A DNA stretch of 64,000 bases, taken from positions 8,759,563 through 8,823,562 of the forward strand of contig JAJEKV010000014.1 of assembly GCA_021234155.1 (NCBI GenBank), written 5' to 3'. The translations under genes were made by a program, and so were the position numbers. The notes under the pieces were generated by a model, which was not told where the DNA came from, did not search any database, and saw nothing but the letters and a program-made list of their open reading frames with translations. Position 1 is the first letter of the stretch. Each line of letters begins with the position of its first letter. The stretch comes from Isoetes taiwanensis (taxonomy: Eukaryota; Streptophyta; Lycopodiopsida; Isoetales; Isoetaceae). This document shows positions 9,730 through 20,254 of the stretch, in pieces.

Positions 9730-10073
9730 TTCATAGATGGTGAGTGCCATATCTGTGCAAATATTGAGTCAGGTGATATTGAAAATCAGTCGACAGTCAT
9801 TGCGGACGATGGAATCATATATAGCAACCCATATGTAGTCGTCATAGACACAGGTAGCTCTCACAACTTTGCCTCTCCTAGGCTGGCCGCCCTAATGAAG
9901 AATAAAGTTTTGAAGTCTAAGCCAAGGCCAGTTGCTATGGCAAACGGCGCCATTCGGCACACTAAGGGGAGGAGGATCACATTCGACATAGACCTTAGTG
10001 GAAGTAAGTGGTCGATGGGGGCAGAGGTCATGGAAATTGGAAGATATGACCTTATAGTAGGAATGGGTTCCTA
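9730..10073 (+). pseudogene. Gypsy aspartic protease
   Basis: A retropepsin domain is readable as a continuous stretch. VVVIDTGSSHNFASPRLAAL carries the catalytic DTG motif (about 9847-9855), followed by AMANGAIRHTKG and the closing hydrophobic strand IGRYDLIVGMGS. The expected glycine-rich flap precedes a stop at 10072. The protease cleaves the polyprotein. It sits between the gag zinc knuckle and the reverse transcriptase, as in other gypsy elements. Confidence 0.8.
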
Positions 10074-10324
10074 AACCCGGGAAAGCCATGATCATTGCGG
10101 CCCAGTAATGAGATCGCCATGACAAGACGGGGACGGTACCAAATTCATAGTGAAAGGTAAGAAGGCGACTTCTTCTATGCGGTGTATTTCTTTAAGCGAC
10201 TAAGGAAAAGTATAGAAAGAAATAAGGTGGATTACATTTTGAGGTTAGAGGCAATTGAGCCCAATAAGCGGGGATGGAAGTGACCAAAGGGGAATCGGTT
10301 GCCCAAGCCGGTAGCAAGGCTCAT

Positions 10325-11690
10325 TTCAGAATTCAAGGATGTATTCCCGGATGAAATCCGGCAACTACCACCTTATAGGGGTGTGGAGTGTGAGATCACA
10401 CTAGCTCCGGATGCTAAGCCTACCAGCAAGGCGCCTTATAGGATGAGCACCCCGGGTTGATTGAGCTCAAGCGGCTCGAGGAATTGCTTGAGCTTGGGTT
10501 TATTAGAGCAAGTGTGTCTCCTTTTGGAGCACCTATACTCTTCGTGAAGAAGAAAGATGGGAGCTTAAGAATGTGCATAGACTATCGCCCGACTCAACAA
10601 GCGGAGGCGATAAAGAATAAGTATGCATTGCCAGGGGGTGACGATTTAATGGACCAGCTCCAAGGAGCAAAGGTGTTCTCTAAGATTGATTTGAGGTGGG
10701 GCTACCATCAAATAAGAATAAAAAGAAGAGGATATCCATAAGACCCGCCTTTAGAATGCGGTATGGTCACTTTGAGTTCTGATAATGCCCTTTGGGTTGT
10801 CGAATGCTCCAGCAACCTTCATCGCCTCATGAGCGGCGTCTTGGGGAATTCCTAGATGAGTTTGTCATCGTCTTCTTGACGACATTCTAGTCTGACAAGT
10901 CCATTGAAGAGCATAGTCGACATTTGAGAAGGGTGTTGGAAAAGTTGAGGTGGCATCGCTTGTATGGAAAGCTCTCCAAATGCCACTTTGCTACTTAGAA
11001 AGAGTGGAGTACTTGGGCCATGTCATATCGGCGGAAGGGATCTCCACCGAGCCATAAAGATTGAAGCGATGTAGTGGATTGGCGGCACCAAAGAATGTGG
11101 CGGAGGTAAGAAGCTTTCTAGATGCGGCAAGTTATTACTGAGGGAAATCGTGAAAGACTTAGCTAAGTGGAAGTCCCCTTGCCGGACCTCACTAAGAGTG
11201 TTAAGGTGAAAGATTGGAGAACACATTGGCTAGAAAATGTTCAAGCTTCATTTGAAAAGCTTAAGGAAGCCTTAACATCAGCACCGGTGCTGGATTACGC
11301 GAGATCGGACAAGGACAAGATAGTAGCAACTGGCCTTAAGCAAGATAGCAGCTTGGTGGAGTCCTTATGCAAGAAGGAAGAGTAGTGGCCTATGATTCCA
11401 AGAAGTTGAACCACACAAGGCGCTATCAACCCACGATCGGGGAACTTCTAGCTATTGTAAGAGCTCTTAGGTATTTGGAGGCATTATTTGCTTGGGAGGA
11501 AGTTTGGGTTAATCGCGATCACGAGCCTCCAATACATCTTTACCCAACCACTCCTCAATCTAAGGCAAAGGAGGTGGATGGAATTCCTAGAAGAGTATGA
11601 TTTTGAGATTGCTTACAAGCCGGGTAAATTGAATGTGATTTTTGATGCTCTTTCTAGAAGACCATTTGAGACAAGAGCGCATTGTAATCA
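10325..11690 (+). pseudogene. Gypsy reverse transcriptase and RNase H, frameshifted
   Basis: The RT begins with FKDVFPDEIRQLPPYRGVEC and continues through [26 protein letters not shown] and [15 protein letters not shown] (10457-10741). The catalytic YxDD region is in a broken stretch near 10860-10890. Palm and thumb fragments (YLGHVIS-like) follow near 11020. RNase H pieces include VVAYDSKKLNHTRRY and ELLAIVRALRYLEA (11385-11490), then FEIAYKPGKLNVIFDALSRRP (about 11601-11663). The order and spacing are normal for gypsy, but at least five frame changes are needed, many at CAG/CTG or GCGG-like sites. Confidence 0.8.
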
Positions 11691-11699
11691 CGATTTCCA

Positions 11700-13190
11700 C
11701 TCTTTCAGTGAGTTTGATAAGAAGATCGAGGAGACCACGCAATCAGGATGGAGATTTCAAGGAGGTATGGGAAAAGTCTCTCTCGGGGATGCTAGAAGCA
11801 GAGATAAAGAGCGAGAAGCCTTCAAGCATTATAAGAAGGAAGGCAACTTGTTATACCATAAGGACAAATTGTGTGTGCCCGAATCAAGTAGGGTATAAGG
11901 AAGCTAATTCTTCATGACACACACAAATGACCCAAAAGTAGGGCATGCGAGGGGTTCATGAAGACCTACTTCAAGATTTGGATAGCTACTTCGGCGGGGA
12001 ATGAAGAAGCACATAGCGGTATATTCGGGAATGCCGGTTGTGCCCGTGATGGAAAGCGGAGCAACCGAATTCAGGGTGCCCTAAAGCCTTTGGGAGTGCC
12101 AAATGCTAAGTGGGGAGGTCATAAGTATGGATTTTATCACATGACTCCTAGAACTCTTGAGGCAAGGATGCATTGATGTTTGTCGTAGACAAGTTGTCTA
12201 AGATAGCACATTTTGTGCCTTGCAAGACTTCTGGACACACGCATTAGATCTTGCCAAGCTATTTGTGAAGGAGATGTTTAGGCTCCATGGCATGCCTCGG
12301 GGAGATAATTTGAACGGGGACTCCAAGTTTATGAGTGCTTTTGGCGGGACCTCTTTAGCACCATTAGAACGAAGCTCTCCATGAGCACTGACTTATCATC
12401 CATGAGACGGATGGTTAGATGGGCCGCGAATCGAATCCTTGAAGACATGCTTAGAAGCTTTGTGTGGAATAAGCGGTCCAAGTGGGATGAGTACATCCAC
12501 TTGGTGGAATTCGCCTACAATAGTGCTGGCGAGGAGTCATCTCGGATGTCTCCTTTCATGGTAAATTCTGAGATACGATTGCCTAACCCGGGATACTTGG
12601 CACAATCATGTGTCAAAGGTTGAAGTATCAGCGGATGCTAGGAGATATGCGGCCGGTGGTGGAAGAAATGAGGGGTACCTCCTAGCGACAAGAAGTGTGA
12701 GAAGAGTGTAGCCAACAGCACGGGACCAGTAAAAGAGAGTTCAAGGTGGCGATAGCGTGTGGTTGAAGATCAAGGTCAAGCAAGCTAAGCAGGTTGGGAG
12801 TTGCAAGAATCTTGCCCCTAGGTGGGCTGGTCCGTTCAAGATTTTTGGAGAGTGGGCTCCCAAGCCTACAAGTTGGATCTTAGGCCCATCTCAAGGTTCA
12901 CAAAGGTTTTTCCACGTAAGTTTATTAAAAGGCACAATCCTAACCACGACAAGGTCTTAGATACTCCAACTTTGTTGGAAATGGCCAGGAGGCGGTGGAA
13001 ATTGTGCACGAGTTACTTCTTGATAAGTCATTCAAGAAGATTAGGAGGCCCAGTTCCTCGAGTATTTGGTCAAGTGGAAACACTTGCCCGTGGAAAACGC
13101 AACTTGGGTATTGAAGGGGATTTGGAGAAACAATACCGAATTTATGAAGGAGTTTGATGATGGTGGTCGTCTCGGGCTTGGTGACCCGAC
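11700..13190 (+). pseudogene. Gypsy integrase with C-terminal chromodomain, frameshifted
   Basis: Integrase fragments include the core segment HFVPCKTSG, FVKEMFRLHGMPRG and NRILEDMLRSFVWNKRSKWD (12381-12623), with EFAYNSA and SRMSPFMV. The GPF/Y-like module follows (LAPRWAGPFKIFG). At 13054-13106 a chromodomain reads FLEYLVKWKHLPVENATW. Chromodomains of this type bind methylated H3 or otherwise direct integration into heterochromatin. From about 11845 onward this region is the left end of the 19.7-kb tandem duplication; its partner is 31605-32780. Confidence 0.8.
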
Positions 13191-13297
13191 TTCGCCGGGG
13201 AGGTTAGCAAGTATGTTTTCTAGTTAGCCTTAAGTTACGGCTCATGTCTTCTAGTTGGTAGAGCACATGTGCGGAATCTTAGATGGGCTATGTATGT

Positions 13298-13618
13298 GAT
13301 GATGGGATATGCCTTTAAGGCATTCTCTAAACCAACATGCACCAAGAGTGCGCATGACCAATAGGGTCATGCGAGAGAAAGAAGAAAGGCATGGTCTTGG
13401 TGATGATGGGACATCGGTTGGGATGCTCCTATGCCACGATGTGGGGTTCGCACACCTGGCCATAGGGGTCATGGTGAAGGTCAAAGTGATCATCTTGCGA
13501 TGATGGGATCGTGAGGCGTTCCCTAGCTTAAAACCCTTGGGGCATGATGCACTAGGAATTTTCGGCACCAGGTAATAGCAAGTACAAAGGTAGCACTTGA
13601 TCATGGGCGATGATGGGA
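13298..13618 (+). repeat. Four GATGATGGGA motifs at ~100-bp spacing
   Basis: GATGATGGGA occurs at 13298, 13402, 13499 and 13609, giving intervals of 104, 97 and 110 bp, inside the region between the chromodomain and the 3' LTR. Neighbouring bases also show weak similarity, so this looks like an old tandem repeat of about 100 bp. The array is retained in the second gypsy fragment at about 32950-33260. Confidence 0.65.
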
Positions 13619-13639
13619 TCATTTTAAATGGTCCTTAAG

Positions 13640-14050
13640 CTCAAATCCGAAAGGGCCATGATCGAGTGCAAGGTATTGGTAAGGGGGGTGGTCCCCTAAA
13701 ACCACAAACTTACTAATTAAACTAACGTAATGTGCTCCTTGTGCAGGCAAGTGAGAAGCGAGCATCGAGGTGGGGCGCATTACGAGAAGACGGGGGAGCC
13801 ATAATTTAGATTATGAACCCTAATAACTCTTATAGTAATGTTTTGAATTATGTTAAGAAGGAACCTTGTTAAGGCTATATAATTTTGTATAAGTACAAAT
13901 ATAGCCTAAATTTTGGCATCTAACTCTTTAATAGGAAGTTGATCGTTTAAATTAAAATTAAGTATACGTTCTTATCATTGTTTGCAGGTTAGAGTAGGCT
14001 CGTCACCTTGGCGCAATGTTGAGGACAGCATTGTCCTAAGGGGGGGAGAA
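13640..14050 (+). promoter_or_regulatory. 3' untranslated region, splice-like sites, polypurine tract
   Basis: Two pyrimidine-AG motifs typical of plant 3' splice sites (CTTGTGCAG near 13747 and TTGTTTGCAG near 13989) are embedded in AT-rich sequence. The polypurine tract AAGGGGGGGAGAA ends at 14050 and directly precedes the TG of the 3' LTR; it primes plus-strand synthesis. No ORF is supported here. Confidence 0.6.
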
Positions 14051-15677
14051 TGTGACGTTCCAGGGGAATATACGCTATAAATACGTATATTCCTGGACCC
14101 GTCACCATACAAGTCTACCTATGTAGCCTTGTATGCCTTAGAAAGTGGCAAGACATCTAAGTTAAGTGTTTAACTTAGATAACCTTAGGATAAGGCCCAT
14201 TTCCACATGGCCTTATCCTGTTGAACAACCGCCGGCCTCATCCTAGTGGTGCCACGTGGCATCCCATGTGGACCCACACCTATATTGGCTCTAACCCTAA
14301 CCTAGACCCTTTTCCACTGAACCTAGCTTTTGAACTCTCATCTCGTGCGAAACCCCATTTAGAGCATCGTTAATCATAACCTAGCACATAACAGCAGCCC
14401 ACGGAAGGTGTGTATGATCGTGGGGAGCAAATAACCGACCCGGACAGGAGCATGGAGACGCCAGGGATGGGAGGAAGCGCTTCTGGAGGAGGTATGTAGA
14501 GTAGTGCTCTTGGTAGTTCATCTGGAATTAGCATTCCAGATGAGTTAGTATCATGTATCTAGGGTAGAGCCATCCTAGAACCCTCATGCATCATCTTGAA
14601 CCCTAATCAAGGAACCCTAACTGTTAGTTAGATATGTATGATTAGGTTAAGATGTTCATATGATATTGATCATGATGTGATGTATGTGATGCTTGGTTGA
14701 TCTTGTTGCTCCTCTTGTATTGGGAAGGGGGGGTAGAGACCTAGGGCCATATGTAGTATGCTCCTAGTGTAGATCCCTTAGTTCCTATTATATCATTTTG
14801 TGCATAGGAACCCACCAGGGCTATGGGAAGCTATGATGTGACTCGGCACTACACAGCTTTGAGGGCTAGAGGCAAGATGGAGGGAGAATCCTGCCGAGTG
14901 GGGGCTACGAGGGGATCCCATAGTGGGCTAGGCTTATGGTTGGTCACCGTGTGTGGTAGGAGCATGGGTCCGACACCTCACAGGCGATGGTGTCATGCCA
15001 CGCCTCTCAAGAGTTGCAAGTGTCGACTTGGCTCTTGTTTTGGGGGTCGGTCGGGTGCGAATCGTGTGTCGCCCACGATTCTCTAGCGCTTGAGTGGAGC
15101 CTCTAGACCCCGGGAAGGGAGATGCAACCCTTCCTACCTCGGCCGGACCCGGGGAGATGCAACACGGGTAGTCAGATGGGTGATGCCATGGGATTGCATG
15201 TCAGGAAGGTTAGACTCATGTCAGAGCCTGATCTAGCCTATCTGCAAAGTATGCACAGGAGTGAAGTGGTCAACCCTAGCCATTGTCTTATGCCAGCCCC
15301 GCCATTGTTATGACTCGGTCTGCTCTATCTTGAGGCCTATCACGTCAGTCAACTACCTTATGTGTCGGAGCCACGAGTAGGAGCTCTCATGTTTTATGGC
15401 ATACGATTATGTTCTTTGCATCTATGGATATGTGGTTGAGCTACCCTTCGAGGTAGTATGTGGTGTTGTATTGCTAGTTCTGACGTAATTATCGCCCAAA
15501 ACGTTATAGGAGCCCATAGGGGAAAGGCGGCATAAGACACCTTGTCCCCTCCCGCACTAGGTCACGAGAGTGCGGGGTAGGCGAAAGAGACTTTGTCGCG
15601 GTTGTTGAGTCGGACCGGGGGATTTCTGTCCAGGGTTAATGCGGCCGGGGCCGTATATTTATTTGAGGAGCATCACA
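14051..15677 (+). repeat. Gypsy 3' LTR
   Basis: The LTR spans 1627 bp and matches the 5' LTR over its full length, with small indels and no large rearrangement. The inverted repeats are kept: a stem of ten or more bp around CTATAAATA at 14060-14096, the ATCTAAGTTAA stem near 14155, the AGGATAAGGCC stem near 14187, and the CATCTGGAAT stem near 14519. It ends CATCACA followed by the TSD TAAAA. The same LTR/flank junction recurs at 35304/35305. Confidence 0.92.
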
Positions 15678-15682
15678 TAAAA

Positions 15683-16445
15683 AAGCACCTAAGACGCCGT
15701 ATTCAATAACTCATGCAGCGGCTGGTCAGTCAAAACTAACCAAACATACCACGCTCGGATATGGGCAAACGCTGGGCAGATCTGGAGGGCAATGCCATTA
15801 ATCTTCAATGGCGCCCTAATACCTCTCATAATACGTGATGTAATACATTTAGCTGTTATTATACATGCTTCATTTCTTTGAACATTTAAGTTTAAGTTTA
15901 ATATAGTCCACTATAGAACCTGCAGAAAGAAGAAGAGCAAACTGACTTAGCATATTCTCTAGAGTGCTGAAACTTGCAAGATACTTTAAGAATAAAAAGA
16001 ATTTAGAATTGTTTTTGCCTTATTTTAGTCAATGGATATATTATGTGCCTATTACATACCTTAAGTAACATCTTCAATGTCATCTTCGTCATGAACATCT
16101 ATCCCAATTGAATTTATACCTGCATACTAAAACAAGATAATTTATACAATTAGAAGGGGACTCTGGTGGCAACACTGACAAAGCCTATACTCTCGTGCTT
16201 CCCGAGTCTAACGCCCTGTCTCAATGCGAAGACGATGTGCACCCGTGTGAATGGAAGCTACAAGTCTGCATTTCTTCATGGGCAAATGGGTGCACAAGTA
16301 CTGATGTGGGCCTCTCGTGAACATAGGATTGACTTCCTGCTGATAGTGTGCCATCTTAACGTGCGTCAGAGCCTCTGCATCCTAGGGCTTGCGAAGGAAA
16401 CTAGCATCTAGGTACAGCTTTAGTGCATTGCAAAGGGAAGTTATA
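15683..16445 (-). other. Non-coding flank with possible minus-strand exon
   Basis: The sequence mostly holds nothing recognisable. On the minus strand about 60 bp (16061-16121) is bracketed by TGCAG on the acceptor side and AAG|GTATGT on the donor side. It reads INSIGIDVHDEDDIEDVT, an acidic peptide. This could be one exon of a captured or decayed gene, or chance. An identical block is present in the duplicate at about 35687-35747. Confidence 0.25.
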
Positions 16446-17702
16446 AGATTTCTAAAAAACTAGTAACCAAATTGGTTTACAAATCAATAAATGTTGCTGA
16501 GATTTTTGAGAATGCAAAGACGGTCTTGAAGGAATTCATTCCACACAACTATAAGGGGAGGTGGCAGGCCAAACAATTCAGAGAATGTTTGGCAACATTT
16601 CCAAAGGATTCAGTTGTTTCAGTGATCGATTTTGCTGAGAATTATACTTTTAAAATCCAACAAGAAATCCGAAGTCTTCAATGGAGGAATGATCAGTGTA
16701 CAATTTTGGTACACATTACATATAGACATGCAACAAGAGTAAATGATCCTCACTTAGAAGAGAGTGAAAGGAAAATTATTAAAGAGACTCATTTCTATAT
16801 CTCGGATGATAAGGATCATGATACCTTATTTGTGCAACATTGCTTGCTCAAACATACACATTTTTTAGCAAACAGAGGTGTCAAGCACAAGCAACATGTT
16901 ATGTGATCTGATGGATGCTCTCATCAGTCTAAAGGTGCAAGGCTATTTTATTTCCTTGGTAGGTACTACCAAAACTCCAGCATTCCAATAAATTGAAATT
17001 ACTTTGCTTCACACCATGGCAAAGGTATTCTAAAAGGTTCTGGTTTTTTTTCCTTTTATAATTATTGACCAATATATGATGTACTGCTATTTCTTGAGAC
17101 TGGTGAACAATGATGGTATTGGAACTGTCATTAAGAGGCACTAACTCATGAAATGTTTAAGAGGAATTCAACGCTATTGAGAAATGCATATGATTAGTTA
17201 TTTTTTGTACAAGACATTTCAAAGAACATAATTGAAGAAAAGGACAGATATAGGTACTCTCTCAAAACCATTGTTAGCAATTGATAGATTGTTTGACTTA
17301 AAATTGATCCATGTTTGTGAAGTTGCAGATTTTTTGGGAAATTGGAATTGATGAAGTTGACAGGAGTGAGAGGTATGATTGTGCAACTCTAGTTGGATCA
17401 AGTCATTTCCATGCTATCAGACCTATGCAAAGTTCAGATCCTACTCAAGTAGCAGGCATGAATTATTCTTGTTTCTGTCATAATTATTGGCTTGGTAAAT
17501 ATGGCAAGTGTCCAAACAAGGAGAGAATAGACTCATGAACTTTTTCTGAACTAAAACTAGGTGCTGAATATAAAGATGAAGCTGTTGATTGTCCTGTGTA
17601 TGAGGGAGATCCTGAATGGAAGTCTGATATTATTGCAATTGGAGATAACTTTACAGTCAATGTTGAGCCTAACAACAAAGAAAAGAATATTTGTATATTC
17701 TG
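16446..17702 (+). pseudogene. DDE-type transposase catalytic half (copy A)
   Basis: The frame reads SKKLVTKLVYKSINVAEIF and then HNYKGRWQAKQFRECL and VSVIDFAENYTF, with the first putative catalytic Asp in DFAENY. It continues with HITYRHATRVNDPH, then HFYISDDKDHDTLFVQH. A TGA at 16904-16906 replaces the Trp expected before SDGCSHQSKGAR, which carries the second Asp. HHGKG near 17025 and NNDGIGTVIKR near 17106-17140 give the GHGKG and third acidic motifs. C-terminal parts follow (VDRSERYDCATLVGSSHFHA, CFCHNYWLGKYGKCPNKERI). Stops and small gaps make it a pseudogene, and an intron may lie between HHGKG and NNDGIG. The N-terminal half is at 1857-2260. Assignment to the DFAENY/SDG/GKG family rests on motif memory; the superfamily name is uncertain. 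Confidence 0.65.
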
Positions 17703-17715
17703 AAATGCACACAGA

Positions 17716-18340
17716 TGTTGTTTTTTTTTTTTAAAGGACTTGAGCCTTTATTATCCAGAGGACTAAAAACTTAGTGGAGAGAATGTCCACCAGAGCAAAA
17801 CCACCCCACTCAAATACAACATCTAAACAATATGAAGAGCAAGCAAAAACTCATAAGTAAGTATGAATCTGAAGATAGTGCTCCCAAATACGGCTCTTCA
17901 CCTCATTAGCAATTGATGAGCACCTGAATGCTTTGACAATTCGTTGTTGGGCATCAAGAAGGATCTGTGCATCTAAACAAGCAAGACCTTTGAATATGAA
18001 AAGATTCCTTCTTTTCCAAATGGACCAAATGATCCATGCAGAAGCCAAATGAGATGCCCTTTTTGCCAAATTATCCCAACTACTTGGATAGACTGCTAAT
18101 AACACCTGCTGGCTATTCAAATTGCAATGAAAGAGGCCTTGAAGCCACAACCAAGCATGTCTGACATGTCTACACAGGAAGAAGCAATGCTCAATTGTCT
18201 CGTCCCTCTGTGCACATAAGGGACAAAGTGCAGATACCTCTGGATGAAATCTGTGCACCACTTACACACACCATCCATACGATGTACGTGAATTATCGCC
18301 CTTGGCTTAGGATTTTCAAGTTCCTGAGGTACAAAGGGCG
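17716..18340 (-). mobile_element. 5'-truncated LINE, minus strand (copy A)
   Basis: A T run at 17720-17735 marks the poly(A) end of a minus-strand LINE. The adjoining minus frame (18261-17851) has the zf-RVT domain that follows plant LINE reverse transcriptases (HPEVSALCPLCAQRDETIEHCFFLC) and then the usual W-rich tail (ASAWIIWSIWKRRNLFIFKG). No RT core remains. The 5' end is lost close to 18340, where the 183-bp repeats begin. Confidence 0.75.
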
Positions 18341-18706
18341 TGTAGGGTTTTATGATCCGCACATTCAAAAAGTCAATAAACATCAAAGAAACATGAAAGC
18401 CCTTGAAAAAAAACACATGCACATGTACTATATTGACGTCAGAACATTAGTCGCGAACATAACACTTACCTCCATCACAAACCATCCGTGTAAACCACGT
18501 TCCTTGTGAACCTTGAAATTGTTAGGGTTTCCACGATCGCATATTCAAAAAGGTCAATAAGCGTCAAAAAAACATGAAAATCCTTGAAAAAAACACATGC
18601 ACATGTATTATATTGGTGTCGAACATTAATTAGCGGACATGACACTTACCTCCATCACAAAGCATCCATGTAAACCCGTTCCTTGTGAACCTTGAAATTG
18701 TATTGG
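18341..18706. repeat. Two ~183-bp tandem repeats (copy A)
   Basis: Unit 1 (18341-18523) and unit 2 (18524-18706) share the core running from AGGGTTT through CACATGCACATGTA to CCTTGAAATTG. On the minus strand each unit includes a FTRNVVY segment resembling the last residues of Helitron helicases, so the duplication appears to start inside the end of that gene. Confidence 0.75.
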
Positions 18707-18799
18707 CGCCTTCTTGAGGCATGGAATGAATTAGATCTTTAATAACAACCCAAAATCCTTATCAATTTTGCACCTTTGAGAATGCTATATATATAGCAT
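18650..18799 (-). pseudogene. Helitron helicase C-terminal tip (copy A, distal piece)
   Basis: On the minus strand, from the copia boundary, the sequence reads LYIAFSKVQN, two stops, GFWVVIKD, and further on ISRFTRNVVY. This corresponds to the LYVALSRV...GLKVLI...TKNVVYKE end of Helitron-type PIF1 helicases. The piece directly before it (ending MHGQ) is at 24422 on the other side of the copia element, so copia split the gene between HGQ and LYIAFSK. Confidence 0.65.
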
Positions 18800-19006
18800 T
18801 GTTAGCAAATGACACATGTCATGTGTCACTATTCATAGATGACTAGGCATGCCACCTAGATGTTGCTGACATGGCTCTCCTATAAAGCCATAGTCACGCT
18901 TTATTGTTATTCATTCAGAATTCACTCACTAGACTAGCTAGATTGTCTATCTCATTCTATCCTTGCATAGTCGTCTTCATCCTATTCATGTCCAGTCATA
19001 TCTTCA
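18800..19006 (+). repeat. Copia 5' LTR (copy A)
   Basis: The LTR begins TGTTAGCAAATGACAC and ends CATATCTTCA, immediately followed by the primer site. It contains the palindrome GACACATGTCATGTGTC near 18810 and a CCTATAAAGCC TATA-like element near 18880. Confidence 0.85.
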
Positions 19007-19357
19007 TGGTATCAGAGCTTAATGCAAGGAGGAAATTGAGTGCCGAATCTTAGCAGGTGGGACCAGAACGAGTTTTTTTTTTTTCCGTGTCTGATTAGGA
19101 GGAATTCGAATCGATTCAAATTCGAATTTGAATCATTGGTTGAAATCAAATTTCATCAACTTTTAGGGCTGGATGTGATACATGTCAGCCAGAATACTCC
19201 TTACCTTGCCGGATTCTCTCTTTTTTTGACGTTTGGTCAAAACTACGTGAAGAATACCCGATGATAATTCTTTGATAATCCTTTCTCCCTCAATCCGTGC
19301 TTCCTTCTTGGCTCTGTTCAATTTGAACTATTTGGATCTGCATTCTTTTCATCATAA

Positions 19358-20175
19358 ATGGCTACAAATGCCAATCCTTAGAAATACTTTATTCACCCTG
19401 TATTAGATATTGACAATTATTTCACATGGCGAGATGCCTTTGAAACCAATCTTAATTTGAGAGGTTTGAGAGTTGTTTTTCAACCCAAATGGAACCCTAC
19501 TTCACCTGATGATTTTGAAAATGATTTCATGGCTTTGAATAATCTCAAAGCATGTATTTATCCAGATTTTCAGAGAGATATTCGAGGGTATATAACTTTT
19601 ACCCAACATTTGATTTTCTGCATAAGAATTGCATTCAGGCAGGTGAACGCCAACAACTTGGTATTCAAAGCCAAATGGATAATCTCAGGTTAGAAACTTG
19701 CACTAATATGCGAGATTATCTGCAACAATTGAAAGCATTGAAGGAAAAATTGCTTGCTGCAGGAGGTACTCTATCAGATTTGTCTCTCATCCAGTATGCT
19801 CTCAAAGGTCTGCCTCGTGAATATCAAAGTGTCTTTGATTATTACAAGCTCCAAGATAAGATCACTATCTCTTTCAATCAACTTCAGCTCAAACTTGTAG
19901 ATGGTGAGGGTATGATCAAATGGAAGCTAGTTTCTATTCTAGAACTAGGCTTTCTTCACCTCCTGTTACTCCTTTAGTTGTTACATCTGGATCTACTTCT
20001 TCTTCCCCTTCCTATGAGTCCGTTGAGGAAGCTAAATCAGGCTCCAAATCTGGATCTGAGCAACCATTCACTTGCTTTTACTGTGGTAAAAAGGGCCACG
20101 CTAAGCGTGATTGCAGGAAGCTTCTAAAAGATATGGCCGAATTTCTAAAACACAAGGAGGCCAAACCAAAAGCTG
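19358..20175 (+). pseudogene. Copia gag with CCHC zinc knuckle (copy A)
   Basis: The frame starts MATNANP at 19358, hits TAG at codon 8 (TGG in copy B), then runs as a typical copia gag: NYFTWRDAFETNLNLRG, MALNNLKACI, CTNMRDYLQQLKALKEKL and SLIQYALKGLPREYQSV. The knuckle CFYCGKKGHAKRDC lies at 20073-20114 (CX2CX4HX4C). At least two frame changes are needed. Copy A has a DAFETN segment that copy B lacks, so the two differ by real sequence change here. Confidence 0.8.
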
Positions 20176-20254
20176 CAGATTCAACCCTTTCGAGTGCAGT
20201 AAATGCTCATGTTTCCCATTTGATTTGGAGGTGGCAGAATTATAGTTCCTCAAT

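Larger units (their letters stand above)
2845..15677 (+). mobile_element. Full-length chromodomain Ty3/gypsy retrotransposon, 12.8 kb
   Basis: The element has two LTRs of about 1.63 kb (2845-4479 and 14051-15677), each starting TGTGACGTT and ending CATCACA or CGTCACA. A 5-bp target duplication TAAAA lies at 2840-2844 and 15678-15682. A primer-binding site begins at 4481, and a purine tract precedes the 3' LTR. The domain order is gag zinc knuckle, protease, reverse transcriptase, RNase H, integrase and chromodomain, which is Ty3/gypsy (chromovirus) order. It is unusually long because about 3.5 kb with additional ORFs lies between the primer site and gag. Most domains are interrupted by small frameshifts, many at CAG/CTG/CCG sites. 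It inserted between the two halves of the DDE transposase gene. Confidence 0.92.

Noticed and set aside
18781..18800. 20-bp perfect palindrome AATGCTATATATATAGCATT at the copia boundary
   Set aside because: It is explained mostly by the Helitron LYIAFS codons plus the LTR's first base, and it is not kept in copy B.
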